Part shown: positions 1 to 32,159 of the stretch, piece after piece | How the letters are laid out: every line of letters starts with the position of its first letter | How positions within the stretch are numbered: position 1 is the first letter of the stretch | DNA from: Amoebidium appalachense | Taxonomy: Eukaryota; Ichthyosporea | Reading direction: 5' to 3' | NCBI GenBank assembly: GCA_963693365.1 | Contig: CAVNZM010000010.1 | Location: 2,542,001-2,606,000, forward strand | DNA length: 64,000 bases | Made by a program: the position numbers and the translations under genes | Notes under the pieces: model-generated | What the model was told of the DNA's origin: nothing | The model's input: the letters and a program-made list of their open reading frames with translations, nothing else | The model's database searches: none

Positions 1-504
1 GAGAGAGAGAGAGGGGCCGGCAAACGAGTTTGAGTTAGTCTGTGAATTAGCACGTACTGACAGCCCAATACTGCGCCGACATACATACACATGTCAGTGA
101 TACAGCTAGCTCATATCTTCACCCGGAAGCCAACGTGTAAATCGATTAACAACTGAAGCACACAAGACTCATTGGGGTGTCGTATTGTTGCCCCTCGACC
201 CCGACTTGACATTTGCGCACGGAACGGTCCTAATGTTGCTAATATCGCACGGCGTGAAATCTTTTGCTTGTATGCATAACACAAAGCCACCAGACCAGCA
301 ATGCAGCAATGCACCCAAAAATAAACATAGTTTTCAGTGCCACAACAGAAAAGACATGTATATACCTCTAGGGGTGCTTCGCTGGCGGCACGGCCTCTCG
401 GGGTAGCAATGAATGTGGTGAATGCTGCAATCCCCACCCACATGCAGTCAGTGTGTGTTGGGTGCATCCAAGCATCACATGTGTGCCTGAGCGTAAGAAA
501 ATCG

Positions 505-18260
<17,756 letters not shown>

Positions 18261-18575
18261 CTGCATGGTGACCAAAGGGCGTTAGCAAGGTAATCTATGT
18301 TTTCTAACCATCTTCAAGTTGATGGTGGCTATGGTTTCTACATGCGGAACAGAGACATAAGCTACCACCACAGATGTCAAGGATTGGAAGAGAGTGCACT
18401 AACCAAAACTAGGCAGGGGCGGAAGAGGCAAAAAAATCAAGAGCTGGGGGGAAAGTAGGTGCGATTGGTGTGGTGAATTACATGTGCAGGTATTCACAAA
18501 ACTACAATTGAGATACCAGGTCAAGAGGTTGGAGTGTGGAGCAGTGGTGGTTCCATCAACGTGGACATAAACTGA

Positions 18576-19014
18576 TTGTCTGTCTGTGTGTGTCTGTGTG
18601 CTTGTGTGCGTGTGTGTGCATGTGTGCGTGTGTACCTGCGTGGGTGGGTACGTGCATCATCGGTTCGTGTGTGTGTGTGTGTGTGTGCACGTGCGCGTGT
18701 GCGCACGCTTGCGTACAAGGGTATGTGTGCCTGTAGTGTGTTTTCCGGTGTCTGTGGGCATGACAGGGTGTATGCCGGTGCACACACAGTTTTGTACATG
18801 TGTATGTGCATGTGTTACGTGTACGGTGAATGTGTACGCCATGTCCGTGTGTGTGCTTACGTGTGTGTACGCGTGTGTTTGTGCTGTTGTGTAGGTGTGT
18901 GTGTGTGCTTGTGTGTGTGCTTGTGTGTAAGTTCGTGTGTGTGTACGTGCGCGCGCGTGTGTGTGTACGTGTGTGTGTGTGCGTGCCTGCGTGCGTGCGT
19001 GCGTGCGCGCGCGC

Positions 19015-19051
<37 letters not shown>

Positions 19052-19300
19052 CACGTGTGCCCCCCCCCCCTCCCCTCCCTCCACCAACCCAGCTTCGCCC
19101 CAACCAGTCCGATACCCCCCCCCCCCCCCCCCCCCCCTCCATTCACACACACACACACACACACTCCTTCTTCTTCATTTTTTTTGGGGTGGGGGTGGGA
19201 GGGTGGGGGGGTGGGGAGGGGATTGGGGTCCAAGAAGGGCATAGTTGCGAAAATTGAGACCACCAAAAAGGATAAAAGTTGCCAATCACTAAGCGCAACA
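18576..19300. repeat. GT-rich and C-rich intronic or upstream sequence
   Basis: Imperfect GT/GC-alternating sequence (18576-19047), then poly-C tracts (19061-19138) and a CA run. No exon is supported. Confidence 0.7.
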
Positions 19301-19316
19301 AAGATTTAGCACATAC

Positions 19317-19397
19317 GGAGAAAATAAGCTTCGTTTCAGGATCAAGCAAAACATGATCTTTCGAGGCCAAAGGAATAAGGGGCGCTTCATCCCGAGG
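19317..19397 (-). CDS. Candidate upstream exon, possibly of the RasGEF gene
   Basis: An 81-nt open stretch on the minus strand runs from an AG after a pyrimidine-rich tract to donor GTATGT. It encodes a 27-residue segment starting PRDEAPLIPLASK and ending KLIFS. It leaves phase 0, whereas the next firm exon (18260) needs one leading base, so at least one more exon would be required between them. No start codon or domain could be assigned. Confidence 0.25.
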
Positions 19398-19399
19398 CT

Positions 19400-21790
19400 C
19401 CAAGGAAAGAGGGGTGGGGGTGGGGGTGTTGGCGGGGGAGGGGGAGGGGGGGGGAGGGGGGAAGATTTGGGTTGGCAAAGAAAAAAGCACGATATTCTAG
19501 AATAACTCGAGCGCGGGGGAAGAGGAGGGGGGGGGGGGGGGAGGGGAGGATAATAAAGAAAGGGCTTCCAAGAGGAGGGTGTGCGAATGCAACTTTCTAA
19601 AGAGCCTGGCTGTCAGAACGATACTCGTGTGACTATAAAATATGTGCGAGTGTGCTCGTTTGGGTCCCCATGCCAATTGAATGGTTGTGCTGTATTGTGC
19701 AAGTGTGTGAACGAAGGGTGTGCATCATATTTTTGCCAGTGTGTGTAGTTTAAGGTGAATGACGTGTATGTTGTGTGCTTGTGTGTGCATGCGTATGTGC
19801 GAGCTTATCTGTGTGTGTGTGTGTGCGCGCACACACACACGCACATTGGAATGTATCTGTTTGTGTGGGAATGCGTGTGTGCCCGTGTAGGTGTGTGTGA
19901 GTGTGTGCGCGCACACGCTATGTATGTATGCGTGTGTGTGCCACGGTGCGTGTGTTTGTGTGTTCCAAGTTGTGTGTGTGTGTGCGCGCGCATCCCTGCG
20001 TGCATTGGGTGATCAGCTTCATGTGTTATTGTGATGAGCACTAGAGTTCTGAACGAACAACTTTCTGTCCCTATGGCCACACAAAAGATTCGCGTGCTGT
20101 CAACAATAAGGTTTGCGTGTGCCCATCCCATTCATCCTACGCAAACGGTTTCTGCCTATACCCTACAGCACACGCGTTCAGCCTTCCGCTTGCACAATAG
20201 AGTCGGGTAGATCTAATAGTGCAAAGGGGCACACCCGGCGGTTATCAAAGGGTGGCAAGGAAGTAGATGACTGCGGGATTGAACAGAAAAGAAAGATGAG
20301 CGAATAGTCCATTATGAGTCTGAAAGCTCTTTTAAAGAAAACCTAACAATGACTCTCACACATCCCTCGTGTGTAGACCTATAAGCCAGAGACGTTTAAG
20401 CAACACACCTGCGTTTCTTTGGAGAATCAGCGTGGAATCCGGTTCCTCATGTGGTTTCTCGCTTGTTTCTGTGTTCACCGCCATGCCTGTTCCTTGGCCC
20501 GGAACCCGGGACCCGGTTTCTGGTGGCACAGCACGGTTAGGTTATGTGTTTTTAGTGGCAGATAGCTTACAAGAGATCCAAAGTACACTCAATCGAAAGG
20601 CAGAGTTCGACGTACACACACTAAAAAAGTGATACAAACAACGGAGATACCTAAGTGCACGTTCCTTTGACGAGCTATACAGGTTCAATGAAATTCTAGC
20701 ACGCACAAATTATTACTTAGATCAAGCGTTACAATTTGTGTATACAAAGTAGGCTCTTATTAACGACAACTCTTCAGTATAAATGTAGAATGCAATGTTT
20801 ACTAATTCCAAGTACTGTTGTGCCCACAATAATATTCTTAAAAAAACTGCAGAGAGCTGGATATTACGGAACGAGGGGTCAATACCTTTCTGTTTGACGT
20901 CTTTATCTCATAATGTGAAGAAAAATAAGAATCAGAGACGGCCTCAGAAAGCCTGATGAAAAACTTTGAAGTTATTGTCGGTACCGGTCAAACGACTTTC
21001 AAATGCCAAGAAACTGCTCTGTCGTTTTGGTGGATCTATATACACGTTACACGTGATGTGTTGACCATTCCCAGTTCTGACGAGAGAATTTCTCCTCTTA
21101 GCCAAATCAGCTACTAAATCTGTTCGAAAAAAGTGAACGATATTCGCGCAACTGCATCTGTTTGGCAAAAAAAAAATTTCTGGATCTGGAGCGGTCAACC
21201 TAAAACCCGCTTCTTTCTCACTCAACCGCCTACTAATTTCTAACTCGCAACAGTCTATATTGTGGCTATCAATCATTTAGCTCGTTTCCCGATACAAGAA
21301 GAACGACTATAATATTTTGAACTCTAGTAGTCGAAAAACATCTCATGTTCTTATTGTCCAGAACAAACCAAAACACGTTTCGTGACACCATCGGGCAGCT
21401 GCAGGCTGAGCACAGACATGATGCGTCGGTCAGAGTCGGTGCAAGGAATGAATGGCCCATGTAAGGCTTATCAGGTGCGATCATAGCCAATCCACTGCAT
21501 TTATTTTTGCGCGCCAAAGTGCCGACCAATCCGGGCGAACGGGCGATACGTTTTCTGTGAGAACTGCTCTGTGTGACATCGCTCACAAAGGTTCGTGTGT
21601 CTGTCTCAGACGGATCAGCCTAACTGCGCATGCAGTTCGCAAAGTTCAGTTGGCGTGCATCTATTTAGAGCTCCTTATTTTTGGGCCCGCTCTAAATACT
21701 CGAGCCAGCCCTAAAAATATCACGGACCCGGTTTTGCAAATGGGCAGAAAAATATGATAAACATTTGTTTGTTGCACCCACCACTGCACT
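19400..21790. other. Probable intergenic region, no supported gene
   Basis: More balanced in base composition than the introns. GT-rich imperfect repeats cover about 19730-19990. Two adjacent minus-strand open frames (21276-20944, 110 codons; 21586-21269, 105 codons) have no recognisable domain and no splice context, so I do not call them genes. The downstream end of the acyltransferase partial copy lies to the right. Confidence 0.5.
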
Positions 21791-22672
21791 CACCGTGTGT
21801 TGTTAGTTCGCACAATGCACTGAGATGTTGATCTTCAGGACATGAAGAGGCATACAGAATAGCCGCAAAGACTTTTGGCATCCAGATTTATTTCACGGCA
21901 TTCATGCTGCCAAACAAAAACATTGCATTTGTTCTGGGTGTGTGATCACCCGCCATCGACTGACCGGTTTTACAACCGCCAGCCTGAGGGTACCGGGCGC
22001 TGGGACCGTGATGTATTGTGCATACGCTAGATACAACAATAACGAAACCGAAAAGAAGCACCATACAATAAATAAGGAAACCGTCTGTGGGCTTGTTCGC
22101 CTACAGAGGTCAAATGCACAAGGAACAACGATGGCATACCTCTATCTCACTTCTGCACTTGTCAGCAGAAACCCAAGTCGAAATGCTTTGTCTGCCTCAA
22201 CTGTAGTCCTAACACTATACTAAGTACATCGAACGTTATGAAAATAACTAAGAAAAATTTGTATGCATGTAACTTGCAAGTCACACATACCTTGTGCTAT
22301 TTGTGCATATATGTACATACATAGACATCCCTATGTGGATGGGAATCGACATTTCGACTTTTATATAAACGGTCGAAAATGGTACTGAGAAGTATTTTCT
22401 GCCCATGGGCCCAGAAGACCTAAGAGTGTGGGGTGTTTACGCTGCATACCTACACTGTTACCTTGGCTGCTGCAACTGGCGAAATGCCATGCCGGCTAGC
22501 AAAATGCCTAGTCTGTGTTGGTGTTGATGGTGCCCTCCTCCATGATGTTTGCCATTTCCAGCAGACTCTGCTCCAGAGCTGCAACAATGAAAGTTAGCTC
22601 ACATACATACCATCAGGTTCCGGGGATGGGAGACATGAAGGGGTAAGAGGGTCAGAGGGAAGTGTGTGTACC

Positions 22673-22753
<81 letters not shown>

Positions 22754-23408
22754 GAATAGGACTTGACGAGCGAGCAAGAAAGGAAAGGAGGAGGAGAATG
22801 CAGAGGGGGCAGAGGAAGCGAGGATCGTTTGAGAGCCCTAGGGAAGAGTGTGCGTTATGGGGGAGGGGGAGGGGAGGGGAGGGAAAGGGGGGCTGGGGGG
22901 GGGGGGGGGGTTGAACGGGGAGAGAGATAGGTGGGGGCAGGAAGAGAGAGCCAGGAAAGGAGGGCCGCAGTAGAATGCCGAGGAGCCGGGGGGGGAAGTG
23001 GGCGGCGGGGAGGGGGGGGGGGGGGGGGGGGGGACTCTGGGATGAATTTGGACACTAATCTACCAATTGAGAGAAATTAAAACACCGACCTTGGATGAAG
23101 GCCTGGGAGTCAGTCACGTATGCGGGGCTGATGTTGTTGAGTGCGTTGAAGCGCAGGGACGTGCGGTCGATCACATAGCCCACCCCGTAGCCGTCATCCA
23201 CGAGGGGGGCAAACCCGTACAGAATGCAGGCCGAGTCACGGCAGTTGGATGTAAACAGGCGGAAGTGCGTGCTCTCAGTGAAGGCGTAGTCCGTAAAGAG
23301 CTCGGGGAGCTTGATGCCGGATTCTGCGTCAGGAAAAAAAAAAAACAAAGTGTGTGTAAGGGGGACGTGTGTGTGTGTGTGTGTGTGTATGTGTGTGTGT
23401 GAAGGGGG

Positions 23409-23470
<62 letters not shown>

Positions 23471-24148
23471 AAAAGGATGAGGATGGAGGGGGGGGGAGGG
23501 AGGGGGGGCAAGGGGGGAGGGGGGGGGAGGGGGGGGGGGGGGGGGGATATAAGGGGGGGTGAGCGAGCAATTTTAGGTCCAGTCAGCATGTATAGGGCAA
23601 TGAGTCGGACAGTCTGAACCACCAGAACCATCAAGCTAAACTTGTTTGGGTCTACAATGCACAGCGAGAACTTTGGAAGGTGGAGGCAATCAGTCCCTTC
23701 GTGCATGTATATTTGTCGGGGCTGAACTGTATGCGTTCTTATGTTTAGCAAATGACATTGGGCGATGGGGTGGGTGGAGGAGAAGGTGTGCAGAAAGGTC
23801 TAGAGTGACGGGATGGGGGTGGGTGAGGGATTTTTTCCCCTTTTTTCTTTTCTTTTCTTTTTTTCTTTCTTTTTTTTTTTTTTTTTTTTTTTGGGGGGGG
23901 GGGGGGGGAGGGGGGAGGGGGGGTTTGGAATGAGGAACAACTGGAGGGAGGAGGAGTAGGGAAATGGAAGGAGGAGGGGGGGGGGGGGGGGGGTCCATAC
24001 CTTCGGCAATAGTTTTCAGGCCCAGCAGGTGCCTATCGACCCCTCGTGCCTGTTTGGCCTCCAGTAGCAGCCGCTTGTGGGTGTCAATGGCCTTACGTAA
24101 GAGCGCTAGCTGCACACCGGGCTATGGGTGGCACGTAATCAGAAGTTG

Positions 24149-24184
<36 letters not shown>

Positions 24185-24462
24185 AAACGCAAGTTGCCTG
24201 TTCATCAGACTAATGAACAGCTGGTCTGATCTACAGGAGGGCAGCAGGCATCGGTGATCGGACAATAAACATAAACCATATAAATCTGAGAAGGCTACGA
24301 CATGGGCCTCGAGGCATCCGATGCCCACGCAAGTGCCTTAGGCACCTGTCCATGCCTGGCACTCTAGGAACTATAATGTACGAAGGAGGTGTGTTGACAA
24401 CCGACGGCCATCAAGGTCCCCGATCAACCTCCTTCGCACACACCCACACATCGTGCAAGCGC

Positions 24463-24527
<65 letters not shown>

Positions 24528-24916
24528 CCCCCTTCCGAAAAAATTAAAAATAGAATAAAAAAACAACACAAAATAAAAAAACTACACCCACCCACCCACC
24601 CACACACCCACACCCACACCCACACCCACACCCACACCCACACACACACACACGCAGGGGACACCACATACCCTCGGCTTTTCCGAGCCCCCGACCGATT
24701 TCACAAAGGCCATAACGTCACGTGTGAGGGACCTCAGAGCCTCTGTGCGTGCATGGAGGAAGGTCTTTGTGGATATGCGCTCGTACACGGCTGTGGGTCG
24801 TTTGTGCAGTCGGTGGTAGGCAAGCTGCACCGCTACCTGCACAAACGCATCCGAGTTGAACCCTGGAGAAGGGGGGAGGGGGCCGGGGGGAAGGGTGGGG
24901 GGAGGGGGGGGGGGGG

Positions 24917-25225
24917 TTTTGAATGCGTCAAAAAGTACGAAGTACACAAGAACAAACGGATAACACGATGCAGAATGCAAGCCATACATAAAGAGTATGC
25001 ATAATAAGCAGAGCCCATCCTCAGGGGGGGCCCACGTCATCCACAGTACCCGAGTTTCGACCTATTCCCCTCGTTAACGAAACCCAACTCAGATACTGTT
25101 TCACTTGAACATGAGTAGGTCACCCGTCTTGATCAGAGACGAGCAGGGTTGCTTATGCAGGCAAGGGCAGTGGGAAAGGCCGGGGGTTAAAGTTGCAGCA
25201 GTAAGCAGAAGCAAGAAAAATATAG
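24917..25225 (-). repeat. 3' pseudo-LTR of the Penelope-like element
   Basis: 309-bp direct repeat beginning TTTTGAATGCG on the plus strand, immediately after poly-G, and ending AAAAATATAG. It is the same length as the copy at 30489-30797 and matches it closely. Relative to the element, transcribed on the minus strand, this is the downstream copy. Confidence 0.9.
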
Positions 25226-27008
<1,783 letters not shown>

Positions 27009-30000
27009 CTAGGGAGTGTTGATCTTTTTAGTGATGATGGAGAGTATGTGAGAGGAGTGAACGCCACGGTATATGTGCGGGTGTGTGGCGAGAAAGCTGT
27101 GCATTTTGTGGTGCAAGAGTCTAAACGAGTAGCCTTTGTTAAGCAATGTTTTAGCAAGTCGTGCAGTGCATGTGGTGAATGCAGCAAGTGTGGAGCATTT
27201 GCGCTGGTAGCTATGCATTTGACTTGTCATGATGCCGTATTTTGCAGTGCGGGAGATGAATGAGTCGTGATGTGGGAAACGAACGATGTCTAGTGTATTG
27301 AACGTGGGTGTGTCGAGCTTGTTGTAGATGGTTGTGTGAATGCCGTGATTAGTGCAGGTGATATGCAAGTCGAGGTAGGGGACAGAGGGGGAGGAACCGG
27401 CAGGGTTGAGTTGAAGGCTGGTCTTGGGATATAGACCGAAATCACAATCTTCTAAATAGAGGTGGGAGAGAATGCGAGGATTATGAAGGGAGATCAAATC
27501 ATCTATGTAGCGGCGAGTAAACTGAAAATCTACCAAGACATCAATGCGTTCGTGTGCAATAAGCTTGCGAACAAAATCCAACTCATAAGTAAAGAGATAG
27601 AAATTAGCCAAGAAAACAGCACAGTTTGTACCCATGGGGATACCAATGTCCTGTTTGTAGAGGGTATCGCCAAACACAACATATATGTTATCTACGAGGA
27701 AACATAGAAAATCCACAAGCTGTGCCTTAGAGAGATGTAGAGAGTGTTCTTTAGGCTCAAAGGAATCATCCTGGGAATCATCATCTACACGATCCACCCA
27801 GGACAACGTGGAGCCGGTTTTCTTAATAAACATGTGTGGTTTGCGAGCGTCCGTGCATTTTTTGACAAATATTGCGTCAATCAGTGTAGTGAGGCGAGCT
27901 TTCAAATCATGCAAGTCAATCTTGGTGTAGAGTGTGGAAAAATCAAACACAGACACGGGCGTATTTTCGTGTTGGCGTGTGGTACGGTTAAGGGCGTTGA
28001 TTGTGTGTGTGAGTGCGGTGCTATCCGTGAGAATCCAAGAGCTAGTGTTGTGTGGCAGGTGGGGTTTGACAACATCACACCACATACGTTCGACATCAGG
28101 GGAGACGAACTTAAACACACTAGTGAGAAGGCGGGAGAGAGGTTCAAGTGATGTGGCAGAGGAGTTGGCAATGAAACGGAAGGTGGGTGGTGTTTTGTGC
28201 ATTTTAACTATGGCCTGAAATGTGGGCAAGCGTGCAGTGCGACGTCCTGGTGTGCCTTTTATGTCATGTGTTTTGAGAAATGCAAGGTGTTGTGCAACAA
28301 TGTCTTTTGGTGCAGTGTTGCAGACGGTGTATGTTGCGGCAGGTGCATGCAGTTCGGCTGTAATGCTGCTAACGTAGTGTTTTTTGCAGACGATCACGAA
28401 CGTGTTGCTAGCTTTATCCATTGTGGTGACTACGAAACGTTTTTGGAAGCGACGCAGTAGAAGCACAGAAGCTTGTGGTACGGTGTGTGTGTTGGGTGCG
28501 TGTTGTGCATATGGCAGGAAGGGGCGACACTTAGTAAAGACGGCGGCTGCCCACGGATTCAAAGAGGGATAAGCTGCCATACCAAGATCGTACATCTTGT
28601 TACAGAAACTTTGCAACGCCTGTGTCAATAAATTGCTACAGGTGGTGTCCTCCGTCTGCTCGACCTGCATTCGGAACTTGGTTCCAAAATGCATGAGCGA
28701 TGCAAAGTCTGCGGGCAGGCCGGGAATGTCTAAGCGCGATGTAAGCACGTGTCCGTGTTGTGGGTGTACGTATGGCGCATAGTGCGGGTCGTTGCAAGGG
28801 CAGGGTTGTGCATGGATGTTTGCTATGGTGTCCTGCGGGAGTCGTGCGGTGTGTTTGCAGTTGATAGTGGTGTAGCCCAGGGTAGACACATATTTCCACA
28901 CAGCAGAGATACGGAATTTACGCATTTCAAGCGGCAGGAGAGCATGTATTTCTTTGTCTTTGATGATGCGTTGCAAAGGGATTCTATCGAGCCCGGAGTT
29001 ATGAAACACAGACACCAACATCACATGGGGTTGCGACATGTCAACACGTTCAAGTTCAAAACGACTACGTAATTCACGTTTGAGGCACGCAGCAATCTGT
29101 GAAAGGCGAGGTTGAGCAATGCCGGTGGGGAAAGCAAGGAGGTGCTCCTTCATCCTAACGATGTTGGAGGTGTTAAAGCGGTGTAGATATGCAGAGGAAA
29201 AGATACCACGAGACATAAGACTATCGATGTGCAGTAGGCGGCGTGTGAAGCAGCGCGAAAGAAACATGCGTGAGGGGTGTATAGGAGGCAGGTTGAGTGC
29301 AGGTGCAGGTGCAGGTGCAGGAGAGGGTGGAGGGGGTGTAGGAGGGGGTGTGTTGTGGAGAGCAAGCCGTGCACGCATATACAGCATGGGGTTGTGCACA
29401 CGTGTAAAACGATTGCGCGATTGGCGGTGGCTTCGGTATTGCGAATTATAGCCGGTAGTAGGTACGTGTGCTTGCAGTATGTGAGTCCAGAAACGTTCCC
29501 TAGCGAGACGCTGCGTTTTATCAGTGTCAGCGTTTGTGCGTGGAAGCTGTTCGATTGGAAACATAATGAAGCTCTCGTGCCCGTATTTAGCCATATCCCA
29601 GTAGAGTGGACGGTTGTGCTCTTTGTGCTTGAAAAGAGCCCATTTTCTACTGTTTTGCGAATGCCGCTGGAATCTTTCAAAAGCGGATTTGCTAGTTTCA
29701 CCAACGTAGCACCTGCCAATCGTTTTGTGAAACACAACATAGATGACGTTGGTGTCGTGAATAGGATGTAGTGCATGCTTGGTGAGGGAGTGTTTGAGTT
29801 GCAGACGCCAGAGACGTTTAAGCATGGGGTGAGTGCGATTCAGGACGGTGTTTGTGTAGGGACCTGCAAGTTGTTGCCATGAGATGGTGCGAGGGGCGTT
29901 GGTGTAAGCATGTGAGGTGTTGTGTGCATTGTAGAAAGCAGACACGTGTTTGCGGCTAAGTTGGCGAGAGTGGCGTTGTGTGGAAAACGTTTCCCTTGGT

Positions 30001-30212
30001 GGAGCCACACCTCCACCGAAGGGGCCAGATCCGAGAACGGTTGGAGCCAATCGAGCGCATTTGCCAACACCATATCGAGCGCTCTCTCCCCCCCAAAGGG
30101 GAAAGCGATATAGAGGGGTGCTTGTTAATCCGGGCGACCACCCAGCCGGCATGAATAATAGATTGGACGTCATTGCATGAGAACACGCAAACCGGCTGTT
30201 GGATAAGAACAA
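27009..30212 (-). CDS. Penelope-like element polyprotein: N-terminal GIY-YIG endonuclease plus reverse transcriptase
   Basis: Single uninterrupted frame of 1067 residues. Residues about 155-260 form a GIY-YIG nuclease: VIYV at 156-159, CYVGE at 168-172, Arg180, and a later Glu (E221 or E239) near PTTGYN. Residues 285-315 are Pro/Ala-rich. A CPC motif at 471-473 with HGHV at 486-489 follows. MDKASNTFVIVCKK at 598-611 precedes the reverse transcriptase. RT motifs: FRFIANSSA about 678, FDFSTLYT at 756-763 (catalytic Asp757), GIPMGTNCA about 857, YIDD at 902-905 and YLDLH at 946-950. The nuclease precedes the RT, the permuted order described for the Naiad/Chlamys clade, unlike canonical Penelope elements where it follows. 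The RT copies the element RNA at a nick made by the nuclease. The start is the first Met of the frame; Met14 or Met21 are alternatives. Confidence 0.92.
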   Translation of the reverse strand: MFLSNSRFACSHAMTSNLLFMPAGWSPGLTSTPLYRFPLWGGESARYGVGKCARLAPTVLGSGPFGGGVAPPRETFSTQRHSRQLSRKHVSAFYNAHNTSHAYTNAPRTISWQQLAGPYTNTVLNRTHPMLKRLWRLQLKHSLTKHALHPIHDTNVIYVVFHKTIGRCYVGETSKSAFERFQRHSQNSRKWALFKHKEHNRPLYWDMAKYGHESFIMFPIEQLPRTNADTDKTQRLARERFWTHILQAHVPTTGYNSQYRSHRQSRNRFTRVHNPMLYMRARLALHNTPPPTPPPPSPAPAPAPALNLPPIHPSRMFLSRCFTRRLLHIDSLMSRGIFSSAYLHRFNTSNIVRMKEHLLAFPTGIAQPRLSQIAACLKRELRSRFELERVDMSQPHVMLVSVFHNSGLDRIPLQRIIKDKEIHALLPLEMRKFRISAVWKYVSTLGYTTINCKHTARLPQDTIANIHAQPCPCNDPHYAPYVHPQHGHVLTSRLDIPGLPADFASLMHFGTKFRMQVEQTEDTTCSNLLTQALQSFCNKMYDLGMAAYPSLNPWAAAVFTKCRPFLPYAQHAPNTHTVPQASVLLLRRFQKRFVVTTMDKASNTFVIVCKKHYVSSITAELHAPAATYTVCNTAPKDIVAQHLAFLKTHDIKGTPGRRTARLPTFQAIVKMHKTPPTFRFIANSSATSLEPLSRLLTSVFKFVSPDVERMWCDVVKPHLPHNTSSWILTDSTALTHTINALNRTTRQHENTPVSVFDFSTLYTKIDLHDLKARLTTLIDAIFVKKCTDARKPHMFIKKTGSTLSWVDRVDDDSQDDSFEPKEHSLHLSKAQLVDFLCFLVDNIYVVFGDTLYKQDIGIPMGTNCAVFLANFYLFTYELDFVRKLIAHERIDVLVDFQFTRRYIDDLISLHNPRILSHLYLEDCDFGLYPKTSLQLNPAGSSPSVPYLDLHITCTNHGIHTTIYNKLDTPTFNTLDIVRFPHHDSFISRTAKYGIMTSQMHSYQRKCSTLAAFTTCTARLAKTLLNKGYSFRLLHHKMHSFLATHPHIYRGVHSSHILSIITKKINTP

Positions 30213-30488
30213 GGATTAGTCTGTTTTCAGATTCCCACCCACCCGGACGGCACGATGTACAAAAAAAAAAAAAAAAAAAAAAACTAACAAGGCAGACAAG
30301 AACGGGTGCAAACGTGAATACGGCCGGTACAAAAATGAACACGGTGTGTGCAGGTGTGGGGAAGGCATTGCAGCATGCTTTTCGCGTGGTTACGACATAG
30401 AGCACCCATGCCCGGTTGCATGGGAGTGAATCTATCTCCACACAGTGGTCTGTCCTAAAAGGACACCTCTGAGAGAAGATATGGGGGG

Positions 30489-30797
30489 TTTTGAATGCGT
30501 CAAAAAGTACGAAGTACACAAGAACAAACGGATAACACGATGCAGAATGCAAGCCATACATAAAGAGTATGCATAATAAGCAGAGCCCATCCTCAGGGGG
30601 GGCCCACGTCATCCACAGTACCCGAGTTTCGACCTATTCCCCTCGTTAACGAAACCCAACTCAGATACTGTTTCACTTGAACATGAGTAGGTCACCCGTC
30701 TTGATCAGAGACGAGCAGGGTTGCTTATGCAGGCAAGGGCAGTGGGAAAGGCCGGGGGTTAAAGTTGCAGCAGTAAGCAGAAGCAAGAAAAATATAG
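30489..30797 (-). repeat. 5' pseudo-LTR of the Penelope-like element
   Basis: Second copy of the 309-bp repeat, preceded by six G. It lies 277 bp beyond the proposed start of the polyprotein and would contain or adjoin the promoter. No hammerhead ribozyme core could be recognised in it on either strand. Confidence 0.9.
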
Positions 30798-31975
30798 GGA
30801 GGGGGGGGGGGGGGGAAGAAAAAGGAGCTGGAGTGGCGGAAGGGGGCCGGGGGGGGGGGGGGAGGGGGGGTTAGGGGTAAGTTATGTTACACAGTATCAA
30901 TGTGGGGTGTTTCATTGTACGCATTGGTGTGTTGATTGAGTTCCAGGGTACGGAGTGGGGCATGAGGCTGTGTTGCACACACTCCCACCACTTCTCTCTC
31001 TCTCCCCCCCCCCCCCCCCCCCCCCCCTCCCCCTCCCCCCTCCCTCCCCCCCCCACCAAAAAAAAAAATTATAAATAAATAAATAAAACAAGAAAGAAAA
31101 GAAAAGAAAAAAAGAAAAGAAAAAGAAACAAAAAAAAGAAAACGAAGAGAAAGAAAAGGGGAAAAAAACGCACACACCGGCAGCACGGATATACTGGTTG
31201 CCAAACTTGCTGAATACCAGCGATGCCATTTGCCTCTGTGTCGAATACCCCCTCAGGAACTCCACCCCCTTGTCCATGCTCTCCCTCAGGCTGCCGCTGA
31301 TGTCAAACACCAAGTCTTGCACGGTGCACGTTTCGGCTGCCTCCCCCCTCGGCGGCTCGAGGAAACGCTGTTCGTCTAGTTGGTTGCTGTATGCGGATAA
31401 AGAAATATCAGAAAGTTAGGAAACAGGGGGGGGGGGGGGGGGGGGGTTATACCACACATGATTTATATCTTGTTTAGTCTTTATCTAGCTGTCTAGGTTT
31501 CTTATTCGGTTAAAGAATTGTTGGTCTAGTTGTGAGGTACCCGATCACAGCGTCACATGTGCGTAGACATCAAACAACACATGTGAAATATAGGAAATAT
31601 AGGATGGTGTGTGAAATGCGAGAAGTAGTGGCAGCTTGGAAAAAAGGCACTGTCGGCCACTTTCTATCCTAATGTTCTCCGTTTAACCCAGAGTCTAACA
31701 AACCCACGCACATTCCAATCGAGCACGGGCCGATCAAAGAACTGACTCCTTTGTTTTGTGTGTGTGTGTGAAATTGCATTTATCTGCATTTGTTTATGTA
31801 TGTACGTGTGTGCATGTACACTTACGTGTGTGGATTTCTCAAGTGTTTGATGCGGATTTCGGACATGTAACCCTGCCCCTGTGTGTTCTCTTCTTATACA
31901 TCACAATCATGATGGAGGGGGTGGAAATGTGCTACTGGTGGAGTTGGTGTGTATGTGTGTGTGTGTGTGTGGTGG

Positions 31976-32060
31976 TGGTTCTAGGATGTTCTACAGAGCA
32001 TAAAGTACACATCCACAACGGAATACACACCACAAATTGCAATGCACACACCAAGACTAT
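31976..32060 (+). repeat. Dispersed short repeat, copy near 32.0 kb
   Basis: Contains TACAGAGCATAAAGTACACA and CCACAACGGAATACACACC. It is intronic in the acyltransferase copy and is duplicated with its segment at 38227-38311. Confidence 0.5.
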
Positions 32061-32124
32061 GCCTCGGGGAAGGGGGGTGGGGCGGAAGAGGGAGGGAGGG
32101 GAAAGGGGAGGGCGAGGAGGGGGT

Positions 32125-32159
<35 letters not shown>

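Noticed and set aside
20944-21586. Two adjacent minus-strand frames of 110 and 105 codons
   Set aside because: No recognisable domain, no splice or start context, and length not unusual for intergenic sequence.
24917-25225. Hammerhead ribozyme in the retroelement terminal repeat
   Set aside because: Known in some Penelope elements, so I looked; the only core-like CTGAGGA on the minus strand lacks a paired GAAA and stem arrangement.
27009-30212. Group II intron or LINE reverse transcriptase
   Set aside because: GIY-YIG domain, DK motif and Penelope-type RT motifs fit better; no apurinic endonuclease, maturase domain or intron RNA structure was seen.
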